The notes under the pieces are model-generated. The model did no database searches and had not been told where the DNA came from. It worked only from the letters and a program-made list of their open reading frames with translations. Of a stretch of DNA of 64,000 nucleotides, positions 9,964-21,341 are shown piece by piece; the first letter of the stretch is position 1, and every line of letters starts with the position of its first letter. A program made the position numbers and the translations under genes. Origin of the DNA: Chionoecetes opilio. Taxonomy: Eukaryota; Arthropoda; Malacostraca; Decapoda; Majidae. Location of the stretch: the NCBI GenBank assembly GCA_016584305.1, contig JACEEZ010004874.1:48501-112500 (forward strand), written 5' to 3'.

Positions 9964-10145
9964 CAGTGGTTCTTAACCTGGGTTCGATCGAACCCCAGGG
10001 GTTCGGTGAGCCAGTCTCAGGGGTTCGGCGGAGGCCCTCCGAAACACATTGCAATTTTGATATTATTGTAATGCCGGATTATTCACCACAGAAGGGTTTA
10101 TGTGAAATTAACGTAAATTTAAGCAACGCGGTGGAGGGAGAGTTA
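9964..10145. mobile_element. hAT-like transposon terminus
   Basis: CAGTGGTTCTTAACCTGGGT is a typical hAT (Charlie-like) terminal repeat, followed by TTCGATCGAACCCCAGGGG. The other end is not visible; the sequence is cut by the 3' end of a CR1 copy at about 10146. Confidence 0.6.
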
Positions 10146-11357
10146 TGTGTATTTACCTAGCTGTTTACCTAGTCGTAACATACAGGAAAAGAGCTATGCT
10201 CGTACTGTCCCGTCTCCAAATCTACTATTATCCAGGTTGCCTTTGAAGTCCTGAATACTTCTTGCATTAATCACTTTTGCATCAAGGTTATTCCAGGCTT
10301 CTGTGCTTCTATACGGGAAGCTGTATTTTTTTATGTCCCTTTTGCATGTTGTCCTTTTCAATTTCTTCTCATGACCTCTTGTACTTCTATCGTCCCAGAC
10401 AAACAGATCTTCTCTATCAATTTTTTCCAGACCCATTGATGCTCTATACACTGTTATAAAATCTCCCCTTTCTCTTCTTTTCTCAAGAGTTGGGAGTTTC
10501 AGTCTTGAAAGTCTTTCCTCATATGGTAAATCTCTCAGGCTTGGAGCCATTTTTGTGGCTGCTCTTTGTATTCTCTCAATCTTCCTTATATCCTTCTTTT
10601 TATGTGGTGACCAAATCACTGCCGCATATTCCAACCTTGGTCGAATCAAAGATGTTATCAATTTCTTAATCATCTCTTCATCCAGATATTTGAATGCCAT
10701 TCTTATTTTCCTCAGCAAATGATATGTATCTCATGTGATCTTGTTTATATGCTTCTCAGGTGACAAATTATCCGTAATTCATACTCCCAGATCTTTTTCG
10801 ACCTTTGTTTTGATTATATCCATTCATTTCCCATCGAATACTTTCCTCTCTGTCTCTTTTTGCTACTGCCCATTTCCATCACTTTACACTTTTTAGCATT
10901 AAACTCCATTTCCCATAATTGACTCCATCTGAAAATCTTATCTAGATCCTTTTGTAAATGCTCACAGTCCTCTGTACTTTCTACTTTTCTTAGTAATTTA
11001 GCATCATCAGCGAATAAGCTCATATAACTGTTCACTCTTTACGTCATATCATTTACATAGACCAAGAACATCACTGGGGCCAATACTGATCATTGAGGAA
11101 CTCCACTTATCACACTGCACCATCCTGACTTCTGATCTTTTATTACTGTTCTCATCTCACTGTTGCTCAAAAAGTCTTCCATCCACTTCAGCAAACCACC
11201 CTTCAATCCTCCTACATGTTCTAGCTTCCAGAGCAGTCTCTTGTGAGGTACCTTGTCAAATGCCTTCTTTAGGTCCAGGTATATGCAATCAACCCACCTC
11301 GCTCTTTCCTGTGTCACATCAATCACTCTCGAGTAAAAGCTTAATAAGTTCGTTGTA

Positions 11358-11825
11358 CAGGTTGAAGTTCCCAAACTCGGCATCCCAAGACTCGGCAACA
11401 CCCAAAACTCGGCTATGGTTCCAGATTTTCCAAAACACGGCAGAACACCCAAAACCCGGCGCGTAGTTGCCGGGTCGGCCGCTAGGTGCCACCACACTAG
11501 GCCGCTTGGTTTCTCCCGCCGATTTGTTTGTTGTTATTGTTCAGTGGTGTTGTGACTGTAGAGTTGTGTACACTGTTATTTTGTGTACTTCTACAGGTCT
11601 GTTATTGGTATTATGGCTCCCAAACGTCCAGGAACACCTACTGGTGGAAGTGAAAACAAAAGGAAGAACAATGTGTTAACTATTTCTGAGAAAATTGACC
11701 TTTGAAGAAGTTGGAAGATTTTCATGCTTTTTTTCCCCTTAATATATCTACGTTCTAAAAGTCGGAAAATTCCATACTCGGCTCGGCGCTGGTCCCGAGG
11801 TTGCCGAGTTGGGAACTTCAACCTG
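11358..11825 (+). mobile_element. pogo/Tigger-like non-autonomous element
   Basis: TIRs CAGGTTGAAGTTCCCAAACT (left) and the complement ending in GGAACTTCAACCTG (right), bounded by TA on both sides. Removing the element rejoins the CR1 reading frame. The left end has three spaced ACTCGGC-type motifs, possible transposase binding sites. Length 468 bp; internally deleted. Confidence 0.85.
11613..11705 (+). pseudogene. Tigger-type transposase N-terminus (30 codons)
   Basis: MAPKRPGTPTGGSENKRK followed by LTISEKIDL and a stop. This is the familiar start of Tigger/pogo transposases, leading into the first CENP-B-like helix-turn-helix. The remaining ~95% of the enzyme has been deleted. The orientation tells which TIR is 5'. 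Confidence 0.7.
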
Positions 11826-14326
11826 TACAAGAACATTCCTCCTCTAAAACCAAACTGCCCACCTGCGAGTGTGTTTGTCTCTTCCAAATATTTCAACCAT
11901 CTGTCCTTCACAATTTTTTCACACATTTTTGCCACTACACTCGTTAATGATACTGGCCTGTAATTTAAGGGTTCTTCTTTGTCTCCTCCTTTGTGAATTG
12001 GCACAATATTTGCTTTTTTCCAATCAAGTGGGACTCTGCTCTCCTTGAGTTTAACTCTCAATTACACTATGTAACTTTCCTGCTAGTTGGTTACTGCACT
12101 CTTTCATTATCCAATTCGACACTCCATCTGGACCCTGAGCTTTTCTCACATCTTGACTTTCCATTAGCCTTTTTACTTCTATTACGTCTACTTTTATGTC
12201 TTCCATTATATTTTCTTTTGCTATTATATTTTTTGTTTTAAATTCCCTTTCTCTTTTAAATACAGTCTGAAAGCACTTATTCATCACCTCAGCCTGTTGT
12301 AATGTATCTTCGTACACTATGCCTTCTACCTTCAGCTTATCTACTTCTTCCTTGTTTTTAATTTTTCTATTTATATATCTATAGAAAAGTTTCGGTTCGT
12401 TCTTACATTTTTCTATTATATTTCTCTCATAGTTACTTTCTTCTTCTCTTCGGATTCTTACATATTCATTTCTAGTTGTTTTGTACTTCCCCCATAGGTT
12501 GAAATGTCCAACCCTCCTTTTCCTCCTTTTTTCCTCCAACTATTCCATGTTTTTTCTCTTTCTAGTCTTGCTAATTCACATTTTCTGTTAAACCATTCAT
12601 TCTTTTTCTTTTCTCTGATAACTATCCTTGGAACGTATCTATTTATTCCTTCTGTGTAAATTCGGATGAACTCATCCCATTTTTTCTGGGTACTCCTTGT
12701 TGCATGGAAACTACTCCAGTCTGTCTCTCCGAAAAATGTTCTTAATCCGTCAAAGTCTGCTTTTCCATAATTGTATCTTCCTTTCTTGTGTTCTTCTCTT
12801 CTCCCCTCTTTTTTGCTATCATTTACTTCAAATTCAATAAGTACATGGTCACTCTTTCCAAGTGGGCACTGATAATTTACTTTACTAATTACTTCCAGTT
12901 CTTTCGTCAATAGTAGATCTAATCTTGATGGTTCTTTGCTACCTCTGAATCTTGTATTCTCTTTAATCCACTGAGTCATAATGTTATTCGTTACCAAATC
13001 CAACAATATACCACCCCATGAGTCTTCTCCTTCAGTATACCATTCTTCCCAGCAGACTTCCTTGCAGTTAAAATCTCCCATCAAAATTATGTTCTCACAA
13101 TTTTCCATCGTATTCTTTAAACATTTGCCTGTGTCTCTTATCATGTCTCCATATTCTTCTCTCCCCCAGGAATTTGTCTTAGGTGGAACATATACGATTA
13201 CTAAGTCTCTTATTCTTCCCTTTTTCATCACCAACTCTACCTTCAACACCTCTGCCATTCCTTCTCCTTTTTCCACATTCCTACTACATATTCTTCCTTG
13301 TTAACACCATTACACCACCTCCCTTTTTCTGATTCTGATTCGCCTCCATACATTATATGACCCTCTCCAACTGGCACATCCTCAGAATCAGTCAGCTTCG
13401 TTTCTACTAAACCCAATATGTCTGGTTTCTTGGCTCTCAGGTAATTGTTTACTAATGTTAATGTTGACACTAGCCCATTTATATTTGTGTACGATACCCG
13501 CCATCCTTTTTCATTTTCCTTTGAACTGTTTTCTCTTACTCTTTCTCTTATAGATATAACTTCTTTAGTTTTTGGTCCAAAACTCTCCAATAAAATTTCT
13601 GTTTTTCCTCTTCCGTTCTCAATTCGTTTTTTTCTTTGGCTTCTTTAAACAGTACATTCAATCTGGCTCTTAGAGTAAAGGATGACGTCTTCCTCATTCA
13701 TATCTTTTCTTATCCATATTTTCTTATATTCTTCTGTCCTTGCCAGTTTCCATGCCTTAGACAATTGTGCTGTAACTTGTGACCTGAACTTAACTTTTAA
13801 GGGGTGGGCCCCTCCCTCCTCATATTGCCTACCTATGTATCTCTTCTATTTCTTCTTCTATCTCCGCATTTTCTTCTACTACTTTAAATATTTCTTTTTG
13901 CCACTTTCTTTTCTTCCTTTTCTCTTATGTTTTTCTTGGCAGCACTTTTTCCTTAAAACCAAAAAATGATGACACATTCTTTTTGTCCATCGTATCTCTA
14001 CTAAATTTTCTTTTTGCTTGATCACTTTGACTACTTCTTTGGTCAGATTTTTCTTTTCATATTCTTGATCTTCTGTTATTTGACATAAGTTCTCTTGGTC
14101 TTTTTCTTTTTCTATCTTCCATGTCTTTCTTTCATCTTTCATTTCCTCTTGTGTCATTTTCAATGTTTTATGTACTGCATTAATTTCTGCATGCATTTTC
14201 ACTACCTTTTCGTCATCTTGTTTAAAATTCAGTTCATCCACTCTATTTTTTAGTATACAGTAAAAACCCTTATAACTCGGCACTGTATAAACTCAGAATT
14301 TGATATAACTCTGCAAGGCAAAGACA

Positions 14327-14700
14327 GTTTTTTTTTTTTTTTTTTTTTTTTTTACATCTACGCCTATAGCGTGTGTAGGCAGTGAGCTCCAGGGTAGGCC
14401 CGGTAGACCCTGGTAGGCCCTGGAGGCTCACTCGAGGGCTGTGATGGTTGGCCCTCGCCCGTGGTGGCACAGGCAGGATTCTTATAGTGATGCCTGTATT
14501 AGAGGCTCATGCCGCCGCCCTGTGTCCCGTCCCATGCACTCGCAGTCGAAGGTAGAGTTAATGGACAGGGCATGTGGGTGTTCTTAGGCCACTCGATGGT
14601 GCAGAAAGATTTCAAGTGGATTTATGGGTCTCACTCGGGATCGAACTCCGGTCTGCGAGAACGCCACTCGGTGACGCTAACCACTCTGCTACCGCCTCCC
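14327..14700 (-). mobile_element. tRNA-derived SINE (family S1) inside T1
   Basis: Minus strand: head GGGAGGCGGTAGCAGAGTGG with A-box, then GAGTTCGATCCCG-type B-box (slightly changed here), a ~300-bp body and a poly(A) tail seen as poly-T at 14327-14353. The same SINE sits at the same place in T3 and T5 and is truncated in T4. Confidence 0.8.
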
Positions 14701-15489
14701 CTAAACTGCATCTCTTGGTTTTCACTCGGCATATCATGCCCTCACAACCTCTTGTGTGAACATGTAAACAGAAAGTCGGCAAAAAATAATGTATCTCGGC
14801 ATATTGAAGTTATAACTGCATCTCTTTGCTTACACTCGGCATATCCTCAGTCGCATAAAGTCGTGTTTTTGTCATTTTAACCCTTTCCTGCAGGCTCAGG
14901 CTCTTCAATTTCATTCTCTTCCTGCTGGAGACACCCTTGCGTGATGGAGCTGACATCTTGAAATACAGTACTGTATGATGTAATCCCAAAACAAGTAAAA
15001 TAGGTGGCAAAGTAAAGCAAAGGTCGGGAACCAGCGTGTAGGCTGTCAGCTGCTGAGCCGTGTTTATGTCGTCCAAGCACCGTCTTGGATACGAATTCCG
15101 TTTTTTGTCGAAATTGAAAAAGGATTGGTTTCTGCTTCAAAAACACAACAAGCTTGGTAAGAGCCGAAATAATAATCCAATGCAAAACATTGCAAAACAA
15201 TATCACAAAGTAGTATAACACATATTTCAGCAAGTGTTATTGGATTGGGATTCGTATCCAAGACGGTGCTTGGACGACAAAAACACGGCTCAACCTATGC
15301 GCTGGTACCGACCTTTGCTTTACTTTGCCACCTATTTTACGTGTTTGGGATTACATCATAAGGTACTGTATATCAAGATGTTAGCTCCATCACGCAAGGG
15401 TGTCTCTAGCAGGAAGGGAATGAAATGAAGAGCCTGAGCCTGCAGGAAAAGGTGAAAGTGCTGGCAAGGATGGATGCAGGTGCGTCCAT

Positions 15490-18317
15490 TAGGGTGTCCC
15501 ATGATGCAAAAGTTTGAAATGTTGCACGCTGTGTGTTATTCCGGTTTTTTCAGGAGTTATAAAACAGTATTGCGTTGAAAGTTTGGGCGAATTGAGTAAT
15601 ATTTAGGGGCCCCGACAAAGTGAAAATTTGGGTGACGTGACTCGAATTTTTGGGTTTTTCCCAAATTTCCATTTTTTTTCTCCGTCAGGTTATCAACTTT
15701 GACAAAAAGAGCCGCTAGTTATTTGGCTGATAAAACAAGGTCCAATCGATAAAAATCACGGGAGCCCGGTTACCATCAAAAGGGAGCAGGCCCCTCCTCC
15801 GTACTCCCACCACCACGGGGGGGGGGGGGAAGACGGGAGCGGGAGCGGGAAAGGGCCGGGGTGGGGGAAAGGAGGTTTCCCTTTTTGGTTTCGCGCGCCG
15901 GGACCGACAAACAGTAATAACCCCGGGAACGAAGCGTCAAAGAGGGTTTAAAGGCGTACAAGCCCCAAGAAGAACAAGAACAAGACAGGCCAAAAAACAT
16001 CGTATGGATGAGGAGTTTTTAAAAGGGAGCCCTCCAAGAAATTTGGCCTTTTTCCCCCCCCCAACTCCCCCTTCTCTCCAAGGGGCAGACGTGAAGGACG
16101 AGGACAAGGAGTTCCTACGGAGTCAGAGAGAAGACGAGGGGAATCATCCATGGCGGAATTGACCCCCGTGACAGGGGAAAAAAAGGGTGGAAAAGCGGGT
16201 TCGACGCGGAACTCGAATCAAGCGGCCCCGGGAACGGGGAAGCCCAGCGACATTGCCAGGCGACTAAAAGGGGGGGAAACCCCAAGCCAAACCCAGTAGC
16301 AGCAGAAAGGCCAAGTCCGGGGCCGAGGGACGTCATACCGGCTCGGGGGATCCTGAAGCCAGGGGGAAAAAAACTAAAACCCAGCCCCATCGATTCCGAA
16401 AAAGGATTTTAAACCCTTTCATTTAAAATTGGGACAAAGGAGAAGTTGTCGGGCGGAAAGCAAGGGTTCAACTTTTCCCCGCAAACCGCTCAAGTTTTTT
16501 GGAAATGGACAATGGAGAAATGGTGGTCTCGAAAACCCAACGGTCCTTTAGCAGAATTGCGGGGGGAAGAGAAAGGGCCTCCGAGAAGATTGGAACTGGG
16601 GAAACCCAGGAGATCCCTGAGGGTTGGTCCGGGCCATTGGGAGGGAAAAAAACTTCCCGTCCCTCTCTGGCGATACGGGGGACCGCCCGCCGCCCTCCCC
16701 CACAGGGGAAGATGACCCCGGTTTCCTTTTTGGGGCCCCCGGCAAGCCGGTTTTCGACTGGCGAAAAAACGGGGCTGCATTGGTCTTAAAGGAAAGGGGG
16801 GCCCGAAGCGGGCGTGGGGACAAGATCATGCCTTCTTTTTCGCCCCCAGGGGCTTCGAACACGGCATGGTGCAAGGTGCTTGCTTGGATTGATTTAAAAA
16901 CTGGGACGAAGCTGGTTTTGGGTTTGGGCCCCCGCCTTTTCATGTCCAGGGGTGATCCTAAAGGATTTTTCTTCGAAGCCGCCTCGGGTCTTCCTTGGTC
17001 CTGACATTGGAATCTTCAAAGGGGACCCCGTGATCGATGGTCCTTCGTGGATTCCTCGCAGAGAGAACGGGGAAAAACATCAAAGGGAAACCTGTAGAGT
17101 TCCGCCACCAAGGACACTGCCAGAAAGCGGGAAGGACGACGCTTTACCTTCCAAAGGGAGGTTCTGATGCGAAGAACCATCCCAGGGAGGGACTATGAAG
17201 AACTTCTCCGTCTTCCTACCTTTTCCCTCGGGGGGAAAAGGCCCCAGCCCAAACCATTCCCCCCGTTCCTGGAGCCCCTCCATCACCCCGGGGGGAGGGC
17301 CCCAAGGCCATCTACTGCCTCAAGATTCAGATGCTGAAATCCCAGCTGTCGCTGACTGGTCGAGGGGAAAGGGCCGGAAGTGGAACGATTGGCCCTCTTC
17401 GTTGTTTCTGGTGTACTGCAAGCAAATGGCATGAGGCACCGATCCTGTAAAAAGCTCCGTTGAACGACTTTGCTTTTCCCTCGAGATCCTCAAGACATTT
17501 CCCTGAAACCAAAAACCCTTGCCAAGGCAGCAGAACAAGCCCGCGACGCCCCCTTTTGGTAGTTTTCCCAGGGGAAAAAGCCCGGGGGCTGGCCTTTCCC
17601 CGACTCCAAGGGTTTATTTGGGAGGAAAAAGAAGCAGATGGTCAAGGCATTTGGGCAAAACCCGCCTCGAAGAAGGAAAAATCAAAACAATTGGGGGGGA
17701 AAAAAAGATGACGATGTCTTCCTCCCTCTGGGCCTTCGTCCCCCCTTTTTTTTTGAAGAAGGTCCTCCCTTTTAGAAAAATAGCGCGGACGAGGGGGTTT
17801 TTGGGGAAAGGGCCCCCCATTGTGGGAGGAGAAAAGAAACGTTTAAAGGGGGCGCCGGAAAGGGGGATTGGCCTCCGAGGGTCAACGATGCCGCGGAGGG
17901 GGCATTGCCCTTTGTCCAGCGCTACCTGGGGCCCCCGAAATTTGGCCCCCCACAGGAGAAAAATCTCCCCCAGTTAATCCACCCCCCATCGGAAAAAGTG
18001 GGGCGGGAAAAAAAGGGGGACCTTCAAAAGGGAAGGGTTTTTAATGGAAAAAAAGGAAAATTTTGTTTTTTGGTTTTCCCTTTTAAGTTTTTTTTTCTAA
18101 AAAAGTGGGATTTTTTTGAGTTTTTTTTTTTTTTTGAAAAATTTTTTAGAAAAAAAGGTTTTAGTTTTTTTGCGACCCCCAAAATTCTCCGGGAAATTTT
18201 TTCTATTTCACTAAGGAAAACTTTTTTCTTATGAAAGTGTAAACAGAAGTAAAAAACGAGCAAGTGGGAAAAAAAAAGTTTCATTTTTTTTCCCCTATGA
18301 TCTGGGGGCACCCTAGA
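15490..18317. mobile_element. Unclassified ~2.8-kb DNA transposon nested in T1
   Basis: Left end TAGGGTGTCCCATGAT and right end (reverse complement) TCTAGGGTGCCCCCAGATCAT form imperfect TIRs. TCCAT flanks both sides (15485-15489 and 18318-18322), and this is the duplicated host sequence. The interior is GC-rich compared with its surroundings. Superfamily not determined. The consensus here appears unreliable (long homopolymers), so the boundaries are firmer than the interior. Confidence 0.5.
16446..17620 (+). pseudogene. Possible transposase-like gene, unreadable frame
   Basis: No long frame exists, but short blocks in changing frames resemble a widespread family of large arthropod/cnidarian repeat-encoded proteins: GPDIGIF near 16990-17030, an RDYEELL stretch near 17187-17210, then ARWMAKAIY-like and LKIQMLKSQLSLT (about 17285-17355), and ERLALFVV and YCKQ (about 17380-17430). 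Frame changes coincide with runs of G, C, A or T, so consensus errors are as likely as real decay. Recognition is by eye and weak; catalytic residues cannot be placed. Confidence 0.3.
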
Positions 18318-18551
18318 TCCATGCCTGCTTTGTGCCCGGTTTTAATCAAATCCGGGAAAATTTCCCTTTTTTTCCAAACTCCCACTGGTTTAAATGGAGT
18401 TTTTTTGGTTTTACAGTACTATATATACATTTTTTTTTTTTTTTTTTTTTTTTTTCCCATATCAGAGGAGGACATTGGGATAACTCGGGAAATTTAATAA
18501 CTTGGCAAGGGCCAGAGCCCCCATCGTGAAGAGTTTTAAGGGTTTTTTCTG

Positions 18552-18927
18552 GAGTATTATCTTTTTTCCAAAAAAAATCACTTTTCCCTTTTCCCTTTCT
18601 CTGTTTTTCCAACAAATGGGGTCTAAATCCCCTTTGCATTATAACTCTCCTCTGGTTAAATTTTAAGCCCTTTAAAAAATCCCTTTTTTTTTGTTATCAA
18701 AAACCCTTTTAAAAAGGGGTTTTTGGGGGGGGGACCCCCCAAAAGTCCCCAAAATTTTTTAATTTTTTTTTACTTCCAAAATTTTTTTACTTTTTAGGCT
18801 AATCATTTTAGACGGGACTATTTCCCCGCAAGCTCCCCAAATAAATTTCTCAAGGGCTTTTTTGGGGCCACGGCCCTCCTTTTTTGGTCCTAGCAGCCAG
18901 TCACCATATCCAGTTGTAGAGTTACAG
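18552..18927. other. Corrupted or low-complexity sequence
   Basis: Homopolymer-rich (long T, C and G runs). It may hold the remaining 5' end of CR1 copy B1, but no motif is readable. Confidence 0.35.
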
Positions 18928-20700
18928 TGTGTATTTACATAGTTGTAACATACAGGAAAAGAGCTATGCTCGTACTGCCCCGTCTCCAAATCTACTATTA
19001 TCCAGCTTGCCTTTGAAGTCCTGAATACTTTTGCATTAATCACTTTTGCATCAAGGTTGTTCCAGGCTTTCTATGTTTTTCTATAACGGGAAGCTGTATT
19101 TTTTTTTGTCCCTCTTGCATGTTGTCCTTTTCAATTTCTTCTCTGACCTCTTGCACTTCTATCGTCCCACACAAACAGATCTTCTCTATCAATTTTTTCA
19201 GGGGCTGTTGATGCTCTATACACTGCTATAAAATCTCCCCTTTCTTTTTTTTCTCAAGAGTTGGGGGTTTTAGTCTGGAAAGTCTTTCCTCATAAGTTAA
19301 ATCTCTCCCCGGCTTGAACCCCTTTTTGTGGATGCTCTTTGTATTCTCTTAGTCCTTCCTTATATCCTTCTTTTTATGTGGTGACCAAATCACTGCCGCA
19401 TATTCCAACCTTGGTCAAATCAAAGATGTTATCAATTTCTTAATCATCTCTTCATCCAGATATTTGAATGCCATTCTTATATTCCTCAGCAACTGATATG
19501 TTCCCCTTTGTATTTTGTTTTATGTTCTCAGGTGAAAAATTACCCGTAACCACATCCCAGATTTTTTCGACCTTTTTTTTGATTACCCATTCTTTTTCCC
19601 ATGAAATTTCCCCCCTTTTTTCTCTTTTTGCTACGCCCATTTCCATCACTTTACACTTTTTAGCATTAAAACTCCTTTCCATAGTTGACCCCATCAAAAA
19701 TCTTATTAACCCTTTTGTAAATCCTCACAGTCCTCTTTTTTTTCTATTTTTTAGAAATTTTGCATCATCGCAAAAAAACTATATAATGTTCCTTTCCTTC
19801 TGTCATATCTTTTACATGACCAAAAACATCACGGGGGCCCCAAATACTGACCCTTTGAGGAACCCATTATCACACTGCCCCTTTCTGATTCGATCTTTAT
19901 TCTTTTCTCATCTCTTGTTGCTCAAAAAGTTTTTCCCACTTCAGCAAACCCCCTTAAACCCTCCTACATGTTTAGTTTCCAGACGTCTTTATGAGGTCCC
20001 TGCAAATCCCTTCTTTGGCCAAGTATATGCAATCGACCCACCCCTCTCTTTCCGATCACATCAATCACTCTCGAGTAAAGTTTAAAAAATTTCGGAATGA
20101 CATTCCTCCTTAAACCCCAAAGGCCCCCTGCGAGGTGTTTGTCTTTTCCCAAATTTTAAACCCATCTGCCCTTTCCCAAATTTTTTCACCCTTTTTGCCA
20201 AAAATTGAAAATGATACTGGCCTGAAATTTAATGGTTTTCTTTTCTCCCCCCTTTGTGAATTGGCACAATATTTGCTCTTTTCCAATAAAGCGGGCACTG
20301 CTCTCCTTGATGAACCTAAATTACACTATGTAACTTTCCTGTAGTTGGTTACTGCCTTTTTCCTTATCCAATTCGAAAAACCCCATCTGGACCCTGAGTT
20401 TTCCACATCTTGACTTTCCTTTACCCTTTTTACTTCTATTACGTTATTTTATGTTTTCCATTTTTTTTCTTTTGCTATTTTTTCGTTTTAAAAATTCACT
20501 TTTTCTTTTAAAAAAGTCGTAAGCACTTATTTATACCTCAGCCTTGTAATGATCTTCATACCTTGCCTTCTACCCTTTACTTTTTATTCCTTCCGCTTTT
20601 TTTATTTTTCCATTTATAATCTTTAGAAAAATTTCGGGTTGTTATTACATTTTTTCTATTATATTCTCTCATAGTTACTTTTTTCTTCTCTTTGATATGT
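18928..20700 (-). mobile_element. CR1-like LINE copy B2, heavily corrupted
   Basis: Collinear with the other minus-strand copies (compare 32183-33960): 3' terminus near 18930, the AGCTATGCTCGTACTG block, RT tail and RT core up to the pre-palm region. It carries an indel every few tens of bases, mostly lengthened homopolymers, so no RT frame survives beyond about 80 codons. Identity to its neighbours is obvious despite this. Confidence 0.75.
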
Positions 20701-20860
20701 TTGTGTGTGGGTGTTCGCCCGCCTCGCTCCTTCCAAGCAGTGACATATATGGGGGGGGGGGGGGGGGCACTCAGTCATGGTCCCCCTTTGTCCCAAAGGA
20801 ATCAAATTGCTTTGACACTGATATCAAATTAGTGCAAAATCTCTTCTAAGGCCCAAAATA

Positions 20861-20984
20861 CCCTAAAAATGCTTGATATTAAAAAAAAATTCTGATCCCT
20901 CCAGGGATCCTGGAGTGCCCTCCAGTGCCTCCAGGGATCCCTGGAGGGATCAGAATTTTTTTTTAATATCAAGCATTTTTAGGG
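20861..20984. repeat. Perfect 50-bp palindrome
   Basis: Arms 20861-20910 and 20935-20984 are exact reverse complements by base-by-base reading, separated by 24 bp. Each arm runs from CCCTAAAAATGCTTGATATT through an A9/T9 tract to GGATCC. The spacer repeats the TGGAG/CTCCA theme. No gene is attached. Confidence 0.85.
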
Positions 20985-21018
20985 GTATGGGGGGAGAAAA
21001 TCCCCCCCATAAATTAAA

Positions 21019-21140
21019 GAAAAATTGCTTAAAAATTCAAGTGTATATTTCGATAATTAAATAAATAAAGTCCATCTTTATTGATACAAAAATGTAAGAA
21101 AAATTGCCTTAAAATTCAAGAGTATATTTGGATAATAATA
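21019..21140 (+). repeat. Imperfect direct repeat (~40 bp, two copies)
   Basis: GAAAAATTGCTTAAAAATTC... (about 21019-21060) recurs as GAAAAATTGCCTTAAAATTC... (about 21097-21138), spaced by about 37 bp. Confidence 0.6.
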
Positions 21141-21341
21141 AGAAAGATTGAAGGACTCGAAAGCAGTTGCGTATATAGGTCCTTGGAGAGGGAGAGGGGA
21201 TCAGGGGTGAATCCAAAAGTATTTTAAGGGGGGGGGGGGGGTGAAAGATGCGAGCCTCTACAGCTGGGGGGTCTGAGGGATCAGAACTTGGCACTGTATA
21301 ACTCGGAATTTGATATAACTCGACAAGGCAAAGACGAAGTG

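Larger units (their letters stand above)
10194..13590 (-). pseudogene. CR1-like ORF2 of copy B1, broken
   Basis: Reading leftward: endonuclease start SYTNINGL (about 13500) and LVETKLTDS, a frame change near 13280, then a 272-residue frame (13276-12458) with YVPPKTNSWG, MGDFNCKEVCWEEW, SRLDLLLTKE and an intact LGKSDHVLIEF (Ser-Asp-His kept). RT follows: AQGPDGVSNWIMKE, PVSLTSVVAKMCEKIV and QFGFRGGM. The pogo insertion (11358-11825) separates this from TNLLSFYSRV, LDLKKAFDKVPH and VISGVPQ. The YVND block has a stop at about 11040; FADDAKLL follows (about 11000). The tail is a 174-residue frame (10718-10194). At least four breaks. Confidence 0.82.
10146..14257 (-). mobile_element. CR1-like LINE copy B1
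   Basis: Minus-strand copy. The 3' terminal repeat is at 10150-10185, RT at about 10190-12300, endonuclease at about 12460-13590 and ORF1 remnants at about 13620-14257. A pogo element is inserted at 11358-11825 and a Tigger-like element at 14258, both at TA. ORF1 sequence upstream of 14257 may continue beyond 18551. Confidence 0.85.
14258..18551 (+). mobile_element. Tigger-like fold-back element T1 (host of a larger insertion)
   Basis: Starts CAGTAAAAACCCTTATAACT after TA and ends near 18551 in a degraded AGTTTTAAGGGTTTTTTCTG. It contains an antisense SINE, an internal inverted duplication of the transposase start (arms about 14886-15098 and 15241-15451) and the right subterminal block (18410-18551). 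A 2.8-kb transposon interrupts it after GCGTCCAT at 15489; host sequence resumes as a corrupted copy of the expected GTGCTGGGTTTGATATCAA stretch near 18330. Inserted in CR1 ORF1. Confidence 0.75.

Noticed and set aside
15776..18000. Foreign (bacterial or viral) insert suggested by GC-rich sequence
   Set aside because: Bounded by TIRs and a target duplication inside a Tigger-like element, and parts resemble repeat-encoded proteins; no viral or bacterial gene recognised.
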